From Citrobacter freundii ATCC 8090 = MTCC 1658 = NBRC 12681 (lineage in GTDB: Bacteria; Pseudomonadota; Gammaproteobacteria; Enterobacterales; Enterobacteriaceae), in NCBI RefSeq assembly GCF_011064845.1, contig NZ_CP049015.1:4588001-4652000 (forward strand): a stretch of 64,000 bases of DNA, read 5' to 3'. The position numbers and the translations under genes are program-made. A model generated the notes under the pieces. It did no database searches and was not told where the DNA came from. It saw nothing but the letters and a program-made list of their open reading frames with translations. Positions 43,816-52,000 of the stretch are shown here, piece after piece. Position 1 is the first letter of the stretch. The number at the start of each line of letters is the position of its first letter.

Positions 43816-44769
43816 ATGGCGACGGAAAACAGCGATGATATCCGCCTAATCGTAAAGATAGCGCAGCTGTATTACGAACAGGATATGACACAAGCGCAAA
43901 TCGCCCGCGAGCTGGGGATTTACCGCACCACGATCAGCCGGTTGCTAAAACGTGGACGCGAGCAGGGTATCGTCACCATCGCCATTAATTACGACTACAA
44001 CGAAAATCTGTGGCTGGAACAGCAGCTAAAACAGAAATTTGGCCTGAAAGAAGCGGTGGTGGTCTCCTGCGACAGTGAACAGGAAGACGAACAACTCACC
44101 ATGATGGGTGTGCACGGTGCACAGTTGCTGGAACGCTTACTGGAACCAGGGGACATTATCGGGTTCTCATGGGGCCGCGCGGTGCGGGGACTGGTGGAAG
44201 GGTTATCCCCTGCCAGCCAGTCGCGCCAGCTGATCTGCGTGCCGATTATCGGCGGACCGTCCGGCAAGCTTGAAAGCCGCTACCACGTCAATACGTTGAC
44301 CTACGGCGCTGCGGCAAAGCTTAAAGGGGAATCACTCCTGGCAGATTTCCCGGCACTGCTGGAAAACCCGCTGATCCGTAACGGGATCATGCAGTCACGA
44401 CATTTTAAATCGATTTCCGCTTATTGGGATAATCTGGACATCGCGCTGGTTGGGATTGGATCTCCGGCAATACGTGATGGCGCCAACTGGCACGCTTTTT
44501 ACGGCAGTGAAGAGAGTGATGACCTGCATGCTCGCCGGGTCGCCGGAGACATTTGCTCGCGCTTTTACGATATCAACGGTGCAACCGTAGAAACCAATAT
44601 GAGTGAAAAGACGCTCTCCATCGAAACCAATAAATTAAAACAGACGCGTTATTCCATTGGCATTGCAATGGGTGAAGAAAAATACAGTGGGATATTAGGC
44701 GCATTACGTGGGAATTATATTAATTGTTTAGTCACCAACAGCCATACCGCTGAATTATTGTTGAAGTAA
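43816..44769 (+). CDS. sorC: Sorbose operon regulator SorC
   Basis: SorC is the sugar-phosphate-responsive regulator of L-sorbose use and founder of the SorC/DeoR-like family. The start at 43816 (MATENSDDIRLIVKIAQLYY) follows AGGGG and gives 317 residues, close to the Klebsiella protein. It has an N-terminal helix-turn-helix (QDMTQAQIARELGIYRTTIS, about 21-40) and a phosphosugar-binding domain (GDIIGFSWGRAV; VPIIGGPSGKLESRYHVNTL; VGIGSPAIRDG). It heads the sor operon and probably autoregulates through the upstream palindromes. Confidence 0.95.
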   Translation: MATENSDDIRLIVKIAQLYYEQDMTQAQIARELGIYRTTISRLLKRGREQGIVTIAINYDYNENLWLEQQLKQKFGLKEAVVVSCDSEQEDEQLTMMGVHGAQLLERLLEPGDIIGFSWGRAVRGLVEGLSPASQSRQLICVPIIGGPSGKLESRYHVNTLTYGAAAKLKGESLLADFPALLENPLIRNGIMQSRHFKSISAYWDNLDIALVGIGSPAIRDGANWHAFYGSEESDDLHARRVAGDICSRFYDINGATVETNMSEKTLSIETNKLKQTRYSIGIAMGEEKYSGILGALRGNYINCLVTNSHTAELLLK

Positions 44770-44839
44770 ATAAATTCTAATTGGTCCTGCCATAATTAAT
44801 TTTATGTGGGATCCCCTTATCTGAAATCGGGAGTTAATT

Positions 44840-45646
44840 ATGCAAACGTGGTTAAACTTGCAGGGCAAAGTCATTATTGTTACCGGTGGTGCATCCGGTA
44901 TTGGGCTAGCGATTGTTGAAGAGTTATTAGCGCAGGGCGCTAATGTGCAAATGGCGGATATTCACGGTGGTGACGGTAAATATGAAGGCCATAATGGATA
45001 TCATTTCTGGCCGACAGATATTTCCAGCGCCAAAGAAGTTAATCATACCGTTACCGAAATTATCCACCGCTATGGGCGTATCGATGGTTTGGTGAATAAC
45101 GCAGGCGTTAATTTTCCGCGGCTACTGGTCGATGAAAAAGCCCCCGCCGGGCAATATGAACTCAACGAAGCCGCTTTTGAAAAAATGGTGAATATCAACC
45201 AGAAAGGTGTGTTCTTAATGTCGCAAGCAGCGGCACGCCAAATGGTAAAACAGCGTAACGGCGTGATTGTGAATGTCTCTTCAGAAAGCGGGCTGGAAGG
45301 TTCAGAGGGCCAAAGTTGCTATGCCGCCACCAAAGCAGCATTGAATAGCTTTACCCGTTCCTGGTCGAAAGAGTTGGGCAAACACGGCATTCGTGTGGTG
45401 GGCATTGCACCCGGCATTCTGGAAAAAACCGGACTGCGTACCCCCGAATATGAAGAAGCGCTGGCCTGGACTCGCAACATCACCGTCGAACAGCTGCGCG
45501 AGGGCTACACCAAGAACGCGATCCCAATTGGGCGCTCAGGGCGCTTAAGCGAAGTCGCTGATTTTGTTTGTTATCTTTTGTCTGAGCGCGCCAGTTACAT
45601 AACCGGAGTAACCACTAACATTGCTGGCGGAAAAACGCGAGGCTAA
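44840..45646 (+). CDS. sorD: Sorbitol-6-phosphate 2-dehydrogenase SorD
   Basis: SorD is a short-chain dehydrogenase that oxidises D-glucitol-6-phosphate to fructose-6-phosphate, the second internal step of L-sorbose use. In 268 residues it has the Rossmann motif TGGASGIGLAIVEELL (about 13-28), the NNAGV motif, the catalytic Ser in NVSSESG, and YAATKAAL with Tyr and Lys. GGGAG lies upstream. It is second in the operon, 70 bp after sorC and 9 bp before sorF. Confidence 0.95.
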   Translation: MQTWLNLQGKVIIVTGGASGIGLAIVEELLAQGANVQMADIHGGDGKYEGHNGYHFWPTDISSAKEVNHTVTEIIHRYGRIDGLVNNAGVNFPRLLVDEKAPAGQYELNEAAFEKMVNINQKGVFLMSQAAARQMVKQRNGVIVNVSSESGLEGSEGQSCYAATKAALNSFTRSWSKELGKHGIRVVGIAPGILEKTGLRTPEYEEALAWTRNITVEQLREGYTKNAIPIGRSGRLSEVADFVCYLLSERASYITGVTTNIAGGKTRG

Positions 45647-45655
45647 GGAGGTTTT

Positions 45656-46063
45656 ATGGTCAATGCAATCTTCTGTGCTCACGGCAAACTGGCCTGCGCC
45701 ATGCTGGAATCGGTACAGATGGTCTACGGTGATGCCAACGTTGAAGCCGTGGCATTTGTCCCCGGAGAGAACGCCAGCGACATCGTGGAAAAGCTGAAAA
45801 AGTTAGTAAGTATTCACACTGGCGATGAATGGCTGATTGCCGTCGATTTGCAGTGTGGCAGTCCCTGGAATGCTGCCGCGACGCTGGCGATGCACAATCC
45901 GGCGATACGGGTCATTAGCGGGTTATCACTGCCGTTGGCGCTGGAGCTGGTAGACAACCAAAGCAGTATGAATGTGGATGAACTGTGCGAACACCTGACG
46001 ACCATTGCTCAACAAACCTGTGTCGTCTGGAAACATCTGGAAACGGCCGAAGAGGATTTCTGA
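45656..46063 (+). CDS. sorF: Sorbose PTS component EIIA (SorF)
   Basis: SorF is the mannose-family EIIA domain, which takes phosphate from HPr. It has 135 residues, with the phosphorylated histidine at His9 in AIFCAHGKLACAM. The central GDEWLIAVDLQCGSPWNAAA matches EIIA-Man proteins. AAGGAGG lies upstream. Its stop overlaps the sorB start by one base (TGATG), so the two are translationally coupled and act as separate EIIA and EIIB subunits. Confidence 0.94.
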   Translation: MVNAIFCAHGKLACAMLESVQMVYGDANVEAVAFVPGENASDIVEKLKKLVSIHTGDEWLIAVDLQCGSPWNAAATLAMHNPAIRVISGLSLPLALELVDNQSSMNVDELCEHLTTIAQQTCVVWKHLETAEEDF

Positions 46064-46557
46064 TGAACATTACCCTTGCTCGTATTGATGATCGCCTGAT
46101 CCACGGTCAGGTCACCACCGTCTGGTCGAAGGTGGCGAATGCCCAACGGATTATTATCTGTAATGACGACGTTTATAACGATGAAGTACGTCGTACATTA
46201 TTACGTCAGGCCGCCCCGCCGGGAATGAAAGTGAACGTTGTTAATATCGAAAAGGCGGTCGCAGTTTACCATAATCCGCAATACCAGAACGAAACCGTTT
46301 TTTATCTATTTACCCGCCCGCAGGATGCATTAGCAATGGTAAAACAAGGGGTAAAAATCACCACATTAAATATTGGCGGCATGGCCTGGCGACCAGGTAA
46401 AAAACAATTAACCAAAGCCGTTTCTTTAGATAACGACGATATTCATGCGTTTCGTGAGTTAGATAAACTGGGTGTCACGCTGGATTTACGCGTCGTCGCA
46501 TCCGATCCATCTATTAATATTCTCGAAAAAATAGAAGAACAATCGTTCGCTGAATAA
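46063..46557 (+). CDS. sorB: Sorbose PTS component EIIB (SorB)
   Basis: SorB is the EIIB subunit of the mannose/sorbose PTS family and passes phosphate to incoming L-sorbose. It has 164 residues from MNITLARIDDRLIHGQVTTV; His15 in RLIHGQV is the phosphorylation site. The start at 46063 overlaps the sorF stop and follows AGAGGA. Typical EIIB blocks are IIICNDDVYNDEVRRTLLRQ and TLNIGGMAWRPGKKQLTKAV. Confidence 0.94.
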   Translation: MNITLARIDDRLIHGQVTTVWSKVANAQRIIICNDDVYNDEVRRTLLRQAAPPGMKVNVVNIEKAVAVYHNPQYQNETVFYLFTRPQDALAMVKQGVKITTLNIGGMAWRPGKKQLTKAVSLDNDDIHAFRELDKLGVTLDLRVVASDPSINILEKIEEQSFAE

Positions 46558-46622
46558 ATAAAAATGCCTGTGTACTTATGCTTTAACAGGCAGGGATGAT
46601 CACATTCACAAGGTGACATATT

Positions 46623-47420
46623 ATGGAAATAAGTACCCTACAAATTATCGCCATATTCCTATTTTCCTGTATTGCCGGAATGGGTAGCGTGCTGGATGAG
46701 TTCCAGACCCACCGTCCGCTAATTGCTTGTACCGTTATCGGCCTGATCCTCGGTGATTTAAAAACCGGGATTATGCTCGGCGGCACGCTGGAGTTAATCG
46801 CTCTTGGCTGGATGAACGTCGGCGCAGCCCAGTCTCCCGATTCGGCGCTCGCCAGTATTATCTCCGCCATTCTGGTTATCGTCGGTCAGCAAAGCATTGC
46901 TACCGGTATCGCCATCGCCCTGCCGGTGGCGGCGGCAGGCCAGGTACTGACGGTATTCGCCCGTACTATCACCGTGGTGTTCCAGCACGCGGCGGATAAA
47001 GCCGCCGAAGACGCCCGCTTTCGTACCATCGACATGCTGCACGTTTCCGCTCTCGGTGTACAGGCGCTGCGCGTTGCCATTCCTGCATTAATCGTCTCGC
47101 TGTTTGTCAGCGCCGATATGGTCAGCAATATGCTCAACGCCATTCCGGAATTCGTCACCCGCGGATTGCAGATTGCCGGTGGCTTTATCGTGGTGGTCGG
47201 CTACGCCATGGTGCTGCGCATGATGGGGGTGAAATACCTGATGCCCTTCTTCTTCCTCGGGTTTATCGCTGGGGGTTATCTCGATTTGAGCCTGCTGGCT
47301 TTCGGTGGGGTTGGCGTGATTATCGCGCTGGTCTACATCCAGTTGAACCCACAGTGGCGTAAAGCCGAACCGCAGGCGCAACCCGCCTCTTCTCAAGCTA
47401 TCGATCAGCTTGATGACTAA
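46623..47420 (+). CDS. sorA: Sorbose PTS permease EIIC (SorA)
   Basis: SorA is the EIIC membrane subunit of the sorbose transporter (mannose family). It has 265 residues with several helices (MEISTLQIIAIFLFSCIAGM at the start, LIACTVIGLILGDLKTGIML, then IVVVGYAMVLRMMGVKYLMP) and a Gln/Ala-rich cytoplasmic tail. The EIIC-Man pattern TGIMLGGTLELIALGWMNVG is clear. It forms the channel together with SorM, whose gene follows directly. Confidence 0.94.
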   Translation: MEISTLQIIAIFLFSCIAGMGSVLDEFQTHRPLIACTVIGLILGDLKTGIMLGGTLELIALGWMNVGAAQSPDSALASIISAILVIVGQQSIATGIAIALPVAAAGQVLTVFARTITVVFQHAADKAAEDARFRTIDMLHVSALGVQALRVAIPALIVSLFVSADMVSNMLNAIPEFVTRGLQIAGGFIVVVGYAMVLRMMGVKYLMPFFFLGFIAGGYLDLSLLAFGGVGVIIALVYIQLNPQWRKAEPQAQPASSQAIDQLDD

Positions 47421-47431
47421 TGGAGCCAGCC

Positions 47432-48256
47432 ATGGAACAGAAAAAACTGACCAAATCCGACCTGTTTAGCATGTTCGTTCGCTCCAACCTGCAACAGGCG
47501 TCATTCAACTTTGAACGCATTCATGGGCTGGGCTTTTGCTACGACATGATCTCTGCCATCAAGCGCCTGTATCCGCTGAAAGAAGACCAGGTTGCAGCAC
47601 TCAAACGGCACCTGGTGTTCTTCAATACCACACCTGCCGTTTGCGGCCCGGTGATTGGCGTGACAGCCGCGATGGAAGAAGCTCGCGCCAACGGTGCGGA
47701 AATTGACGACGGTGCCATCAACGGTATCAAAGTTGGGCTGATGGGTCCGCTGGCCGGCGTCGGCGATCCGCTGGTATGGGGAACGCTGCGCCCGATTACC
47801 GCCGCGCTCGGCGCATCGCTGGCGCTGTCCGGCAACATTCTCGGCCCACTATTGTTCTTCTTTATTTTCAATGCAGTACGTCTGGCAATGAAGTGGTACG
47901 GCTTACAGCTTGGCTTTCGTAAAGGGGTCAACATCGTCAGCGACATGGGCGGCAACCTGCTACAGAAACTGACCGAAGGCGCATCGATTCTCGGCCTGTT
48001 TGTGATGGGAGTATTGGTCACCAAATGGACCAGCATCAACGTGCCGCTGGTGGTATCGCAAACGCCTGGCGCAGACGGCACCACCGTCACCATGACCGTG
48101 CAGAACATTCTCGACCAACTCTGCCCCGGCCTGCTGGCGTTGGGTCTGACGCTGCTGATGGTGCGTCTGCTCAACAAGAAAATTAATCCGGTATGGCTAA
48201 TATTCGCCCTGTTTGCGCTGGGAATTATCGGTAACGCACTGGGCTTCCTGTCCTGA
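47432..48256 (+). CDS. sorM: Sorbose PTS permease EIID (SorM)
   Basis: SorM is the EIID subunit, unique to the mannose PTS family. I use the start at 47432 (MEQKKLTKSDLFSMFVRSNL), which follows GGAG and gives 274 residues as in Klebsiella; the ATG overlapping the sorA stop lacks good spacing. EIID blocks are QQASFNFERIHGLGFCYDMI and GLMGPLAGVGDPLVWGTLRP. The C-terminal part has membrane helices (LLALGLTLLMVRLL and VWLIFALFALGIIGNALGF). Confidence 0.94.
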   Translation: MEQKKLTKSDLFSMFVRSNLQQASFNFERIHGLGFCYDMISAIKRLYPLKEDQVAALKRHLVFFNTTPAVCGPVIGVTAAMEEARANGAEIDDGAINGIKVGLMGPLAGVGDPLVWGTLRPITAALGASLALSGNILGPLLFFFIFNAVRLAMKWYGLQLGFRKGVNIVSDMGGNLLQKLTEGASILGLFVMGVLVTKWTSINVPLVVSQTPGADGTTVTMTVQNILDQLCPGLLALGLTLLMVRLLNKKINPVWLIFALFALGIIGNALGFLS

Positions 48257-48324
48257 TTTTTTCGCTCCGGCAATGCCGGGGCAACTTCAACAAATAGTCC
48301 TCGAAAGAGGAAGAGGTGGTAACA

Positions 48325-49548
48325 ATGCAAACAACAACAGCTTTACGTCTTTATGGTAAACGCGATCTGCGCCTGGAAACTTTCGACCTTCCTGAAATGC
48401 GGGATGACGAAATTCTGGCCTCAGTCGTAACCGACAGCCTGTGCCTTTCTTCCTGGAAAGAGGCTAACCAGGGCGAGAACCACAAAAAGGTGCCGGACGA
48501 TGTGGCCACCAACCCGATCATCATCGGTCATGAGTTTTGCGGCGACATTATTGCCGTAGGCAAAAAATGGCAGCATAAGTTTCAGCCCGGCCAGCGCTAT
48601 GTCATTCAGGCTAACCTGCAACTGCCGGATCGCCCGGACTGTCCCGGCTACTCCTTCCCGTGGGTGGGCGGTGAAGCCACGCACGTCATCATTCCTGATG
48701 AAGTCATGGAGCAGGACTGCCTGTTGGCCTACGAAGGTGAAACCTATTTTGAAGGTTCGCTGGTTGAGCCGCTATCCTGCGTGATTGGCGCATTCAACGC
48801 CAACTATCACCTGCAGGAAGGCTCTTATAACCATAAGATGGGCATTCGTCCGCAGGGACATACACTGATACTCGGCGGCACCGGTCCGATGGGACTACTG
48901 GCGATCGACTATGCACTGCATGGCCCGGTTAACCCGGCGCTGCTGGTGGTAACCGATACCAATAACGACAAGTTGAGCTACGCCCGCAAGCACTATCCAT
49001 CAGAACCACAAACGTTGATCCATTATCTCCACGCCCAGGATGCGAGTTATGACACCTTGATGGCGCTGAGCGGCGGGCACGGGTTTGATGACATCTTTGT
49101 GTTTGTGCCCAACGAACAGCTGGTTACGCTGGCCTCTTCCCTGCTGGCTGCCGATGGTTGCATGAACTTCTTTGCTGGTCCGCAGGATAAGCAGTTTAGC
49201 GCGCCGATTAACTTCTACGACGTACACTACGCCTTCACCCATTATGTTGGGACGTCTGGCGGCAATACCGACGACATGCGCGCGGCGGTTAAACTTATCG
49301 AAGAGAAGAAAGTTCAGGCGGCAAAAGTGGTGACGCACATTCTGGGGCTGAATGCGGCAGGTGAAACCACGCTGGAACTGCCAACAGTCGGCGGCGGGAA
49401 AAAACTGGTTTACACCGGCAAAGCCTTACCATTAACCGCGCTCACCCAGATTGATGATCCAGCCTTGCGCGATATCCTGGAGCGTCATCAGGGGGTCTGG
49501 TCGCAGGAAGCCGAACAGTACATATTGTCTCACGCCGAGGAAATTTAA
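48325..49548 (+). CDS. sorE: L-sorbose-1-phosphate reductase SorE
   Basis: SorE reduces L-sorbose-1-phosphate to D-glucitol-6-phosphate with NADPH and supplies the substrate of SorD. It is a medium-chain dehydrogenase with 407 residues from MQTTTALRLYGKRDLRLETF. The start at 48325 has AGAGGTGG upstream. A zinc-site-like SLCLSSWKEA region and GHEFCGDIIAVG are present, and the nucleotide fold reads LILGGTGPMGLLAIDYA. It is the seventh gene in the order sorCDFBAME. A small hairpin (near 48272-48284) lies between sorM and sorE. Confidence 0.94.
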   Translation: MQTTTALRLYGKRDLRLETFDLPEMRDDEILASVVTDSLCLSSWKEANQGENHKKVPDDVATNPIIIGHEFCGDIIAVGKKWQHKFQPGQRYVIQANLQLPDRPDCPGYSFPWVGGEATHVIIPDEVMEQDCLLAYEGETYFEGSLVEPLSCVIGAFNANYHLQEGSYNHKMGIRPQGHTLILGGTGPMGLLAIDYALHGPVNPALLVVTDTNNDKLSYARKHYPSEPQTLIHYLHAQDASYDTLMALSGGHGFDDIFVFVPNEQLVTLASSLLAADGCMNFFAGPQDKQFSAPINFYDVHYAFTHYVGTSGGNTDDMRAAVKLIEEKKVQAAKVVTHILGLNAAGETTLELPTVGGGKKLVYTGKALPLTALTQIDDPALRDILERHQGVWSQEAEQYILSHAEEI

Positions 49549-49549
49549 C

Positions 49550-50362
49550 ATGATTAACCGCGACACCCAGTTGTGCATGTCGCTTGCCGGTCGCCCCGGC
49601 AACTTTGGCACTCGCTTTCACAACTATCTGTATGAAAAATTAGGGTTAAATTTTATCTACAAAGCCTTTACCACGCAGGATATTGAGGCCGCAGTGAAAG
49701 GCGTTCGCGCGCTGGGTATCCGCGGTTGCGCGGTATCAATGCCGTTTAAAGAGAGCTGCATGCCGTTTCTGGATGCCATCGATCCTTCCGCAAGCGTCAT
49801 TGATTCCGTCAACACCATCGTCAATGACAACGGTACGCTGACAGGATTTAACACCGACTATATTGCGGTAAAAAGTCTGATTGCCAGCCACCAGCTCGAT
49901 AGCAGTGCACGCGTGATGATTCGCGGCAGCGGCGGCATGGGCAAAGCCGTCATCGCCGCGTTTCGCGATGCCGGTTTTCGCAATGTGATTATTGCCGCAC
50001 GTAATCGCGAGAGCGGCCCGACGCTGGCAAAACAGTACGGTTTCCAGTGGCAGCCGCAGCCGGATGGAATTGCCTGCGATATTCTGGTCAACGTGACGCC
50101 CGTCGGCATGGCGGGTGGTAAAGAAAGCCATGAGCTGGCCTACAGCGAAGCGATGGTCGCTGCCGCCAGCGTAGTGTTTGACGTCGTCGCCCTGCCGCCA
50201 GAAACACCGGTGATTAAGCTGGCACAGCAGTTGGGTAAAAAGACCATCAGCGGTGCAGAGGTGATTGCCTTACAGGCTGTAGAGCAATTCGCCATGTACA
50301 CCGGCATGCGCCCGGATGACGCGCTGATTGCCGAAGCCGCAGAATTTGCGCGGGCGGGGTAA
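49550..50362 (+). CDS. Shikimate-dehydrogenase-like oxidoreductase at the end of the sor operon
   Basis: A 270-residue AroE/YdiB-superfamily protein. It begins one base after the sorE stop, so it is probably co-transcribed. The substrate loop reads VSMPFKESCMPFLD, with the catalytic-type Lys. The aspartate partner lies in GFNTDYIAVKSL. The NADP fold has IRGSGGMGKAVIAAFRDAG, followed by NVTPVGMAGGKE. It is smaller and diverged from biosynthetic AroE, closer to the shikimate-dehydrogenase-like (HI0607-type) group. The classical Klebsiella operon ends at sorE; the substrate here is unknown and may not be shikimate. Confidence 0.82.
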   Translation: MINRDTQLCMSLAGRPGNFGTRFHNYLYEKLGLNFIYKAFTTQDIEAAVKGVRALGIRGCAVSMPFKESCMPFLDAIDPSASVIDSVNTIVNDNGTLTGFNTDYIAVKSLIASHQLDSSARVMIRGSGGMGKAVIAAFRDAGFRNVIIAARNRESGPTLAKQYGFQWQPQPDGIACDILVNVTPVGMAGGKESHELAYSEAMVAAASVVFDVVALPPETPVIKLAQQLGKKTISGAEVIALQAVEQFAMYTGMRPDDALIAEAAEFARAG

Positions 50363-50374
50363 CGAAGCAGGAAC

Positions 50375-50397
50375 AGAGCGCCAGGGATGGGCGCTCT
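50375..50397 (+). terminator. Hairpin at the end of the sor operon
   Basis: AGAGCGCC and GGCGCTCT form an 8-bp stem just after the AroE-like gene, followed by AATAG. The T-tract is lacking, so it may be a weak terminator. It touches the convergent ccdB stop codon. Confidence 0.6.
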
Positions 50398-50713
50398 AAT
50401 AGCCATTAATCAGAAAATCAATCGCATCTCGAAGTTCTGCCCTGTTTGCGGTCAGATCTCCCACAAAGTTACCCACATTCTTCACAGGTATGCCTGTCAT
50501 CATGTACGTCATCACCACATAGGCTTGCCCACCAATGCTAACAACCGGGCAAATTTTAGCTGGAGGTACTTCGTTGGGAAACTGGCTTAGCGCTATAACG
50601 GGTGCGACCAGTACATGCTGCAAAACAGCGGCCACCGGATGCTGTAAGCTAATTAAAAACGGATAAACGCTTTTTCCACTGCCTGTATTCTCATAAGCGC
50701 AATACTGCTCCAT
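50396..50713 (-). CDS. ccdB: CcdB-family gyrase-type toxin
   Basis: A 105-residue CcdB homologue. F-plasmid CcdB poisons DNA gyrase by binding GyrA. Family blocks are LVAPVIALSQFPNEV, ICPVVSIGGQAYVVMTYMMT and GIPVKNVG. The C-terminus reads DFLINGY, whereas F CcdB ends WGI, residues needed for gyrase poisoning; here the first and last of these are changed. Its ATG overlaps the ccdA stop by one base (TGATG), as expected for a coupled antitoxin-toxin pair. Confidence 0.9.
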   Translation of the reverse strand: MEQYCAYENTGSGKSVYPFLISLQHPVAAVLQHVLVAPVIALSQFPNEVPPAKICPVVSIGGQAYVVMTYMMTGIPVKNVGNFVGDLTANRAELRDAIDFLINGY

Positions 50714-50949
50714 CAGAATGTCCTTTGAAAATCACTGAACGAACCGTTTTCTTCCACCCATTGATTTAATGCTTCTATCGATTTTTTATTATCCCGCAAC
50801 CATTCTTCGCGTTTGTTCTCGCGAAATTTTTCGATCAGGGCTTCGGTTAAAACCGCTGACAGATTGATTTTAAGCTTGCGCGCCTCTTCCAGTATCTCTG
50901 GAGCCAGAGAGACATTGACTGATTTTTTTACCTTAGACACAGTGCGCAT
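50713..50949 (-). CDS. ccdA: CcdA-family antitoxin
   Basis: A 78-residue antitoxin with an N-terminal ribbon-helix-helix (KKSVNVSLAPEILEEARKLK and INLSAVLTEALIEKF) and an acidic, probably disordered C-terminus that would wrap the toxin (EALNQWVEENGSFSDFQRTF). The start at 50949 follows GGGGG at good spacing. AGTGCGCATGA occurs twice as a direct repeat (50941-50951 and 50965-50975), the first overlapping the start codon; this may be the CcdA operator or an old duplication. Confidence 0.9.
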   Translation of the reverse strand: MRTVSKVKKSVNVSLAPEILEEARKLKINLSAVLTEALIEKFRENKREEWLRDNKKSIEALNQWVEENGSFSDFQRTF

Positions 50950-51102
50950 GATAACCCCCATAGTAGTGCGCATGACATGCCTAAGATTAGCGTAATAAGC
51001 GAGCATTTCCTATTCCCCGACCAGCAAATCATCATGTCACACTAAGGTGGTTGCACAGGCCTGTCACGCCCCGAAGAAGATGTCTGCGAGGCGCTTTCCA
51101 GA

Positions 51103-51468
51103 TTAGTTTAGGGAGTCGCTGACAAACAGCTGCTGGTCAGCTTTCGCTTCCAACTGCGCCAGCGCGGGAATCAACTGGCTGATATTTACCAGACTGTGTC
51201 CTAACTGGCATATGCTCTCATAGGCAAAATGTTCCTGACCTTCACCCGCCATGGTCAGCAGGCTTTCGCCCATAAAATTCAGCGTCTGGTACAACCCTGC
51301 CAGCGCCTCTTCACAGCCAAACGATAGCGCCAGATTTTCTTCGGTGGTGAGATGGCGACAATCAAGATGGCGGAACGCCTCGGCGAGTGGAAAATAAAGC
51401 AGGTCAGCTTGCGGTATGAGAGAAGAAGACGCAAAACAGGCGTTAGTGGTACTATTAGCATCAGCCAT
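51103..51468 (-). CDS. DUF3077-like small protein, phage/genomic-island type
   Basis: A 121-residue protein that I assign only loosely to the DUF3077-type family seen in enterobacterial prophages and islands. The start at 51468 (MADANSTTNACFASSSLIPQ) follows a GAGGTAATGC ribosome-site region; in-frame upstream starts would run into the palindromic intergenic region. The middle is helical (EEALAGLYQTLNFMGESLLT and SLVNISQLIPALAQLEAKAD). No catalytic motif is visible. It is divergent from the small gene at 51610, with a palindromic region between. Function unknown. Confidence 0.62.
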   Translation of the reverse strand: MADANSTTNACFASSSLIPQADLLYFPLAEAFRHLDCRHLTTEENLALSFGCEEALAGLYQTLNFMGESLLTMAGEGQEHFAYESICQLGHSLVNISQLIPALAQLEAKADQQLFVSDSLN

Positions 51469-51542
51469 AGCATTACCTCGTATAATGTTGTGGTAAGACG
51501 CCCTGATCGTGTTCCCGCACTTTCGGGGCGTTGTCATTTTTG

Positions 51543-51577
51543 GTGTGTGAGAGTAATGTGTCATCACACATACTCAC
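51543..51577. promoter_or_regulatory. Inverted-repeat operator between two divergent small genes
   Basis: GTGTGAGAGTAATGTGT is mirrored by ACACATACTCACAC across a four-base centre, and further TGTG/CACA half-sites follow up to 51610. The layout suits an operator controlling both divergent genes. Confidence 0.6.
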
Positions 51578-51609
51578 ACTACTCTTGTGTAATTAAGGTG
51601 TCAACACAC

Positions 51610-51771
51610 ATGAACGAAAGAAGAGGCAATCCCCCGTTTCAATTCCGTCTGGATCCGGAACTGCGCAAAGCGATGGAAGAAGCACAACGGCAGGATGGCG
51701 ATGAATCGTTGGCAGCCTGGATTAAACGTGTGATCAGAAAAGAACTGAAGCAGAAAGGGATTGAAGTCTAG
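51610..51771 (+). CDS. YlcI/YnfO-like small ribbon-helix-helix protein
   Basis: A 53-residue protein, MNERRGNPPFQFRLDPELRK..., whose beta strand FQFRLD and two helices (PELRKAMEEAQRQD, LAAWIKRVIRKELKQKG) fit a ribbon-helix-helix DNA-binding fold. It resembles the prophage-encoded YlcI/YnfO family. Ribosome site AAGG lies rather far upstream. Paired divergently with the DUF3077-like gene around a palindrome, it is a likely local repressor. The 228 bp after it contain no credible gene. Confidence 0.65.
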   Translation: MNERRGNPPFQFRLDPELRKAMEEAQRQDGDESLAAWIKRVIRKELKQKGIEV

Positions 51772-52000
51772 CGATCGGCATTATGTATCGTTTTCTGGAG
51801 GTCTGCTTAGAGCACAAAGCAGCCCCTTTACCCTGTTACCGTTTCTCGTATAAACCGCAGCATCCTGGAAAATTACGCATTACTGCGAGGCGCTTTCCTG
51901 TTTACGCCCACCAGCATTTCCTCTTACATCCCAGTTTTTTATTCTCTACTTTCAACTTGTCAATTCACAATGTAGTTTATAAAATACATGGAACGTAATC

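Noticed and set aside
51783..51998. A 71-codon frame after the YnfO-like gene
   Set aside because: No ribosome site and no similarity I can recall, and it spans a boundary repeat.
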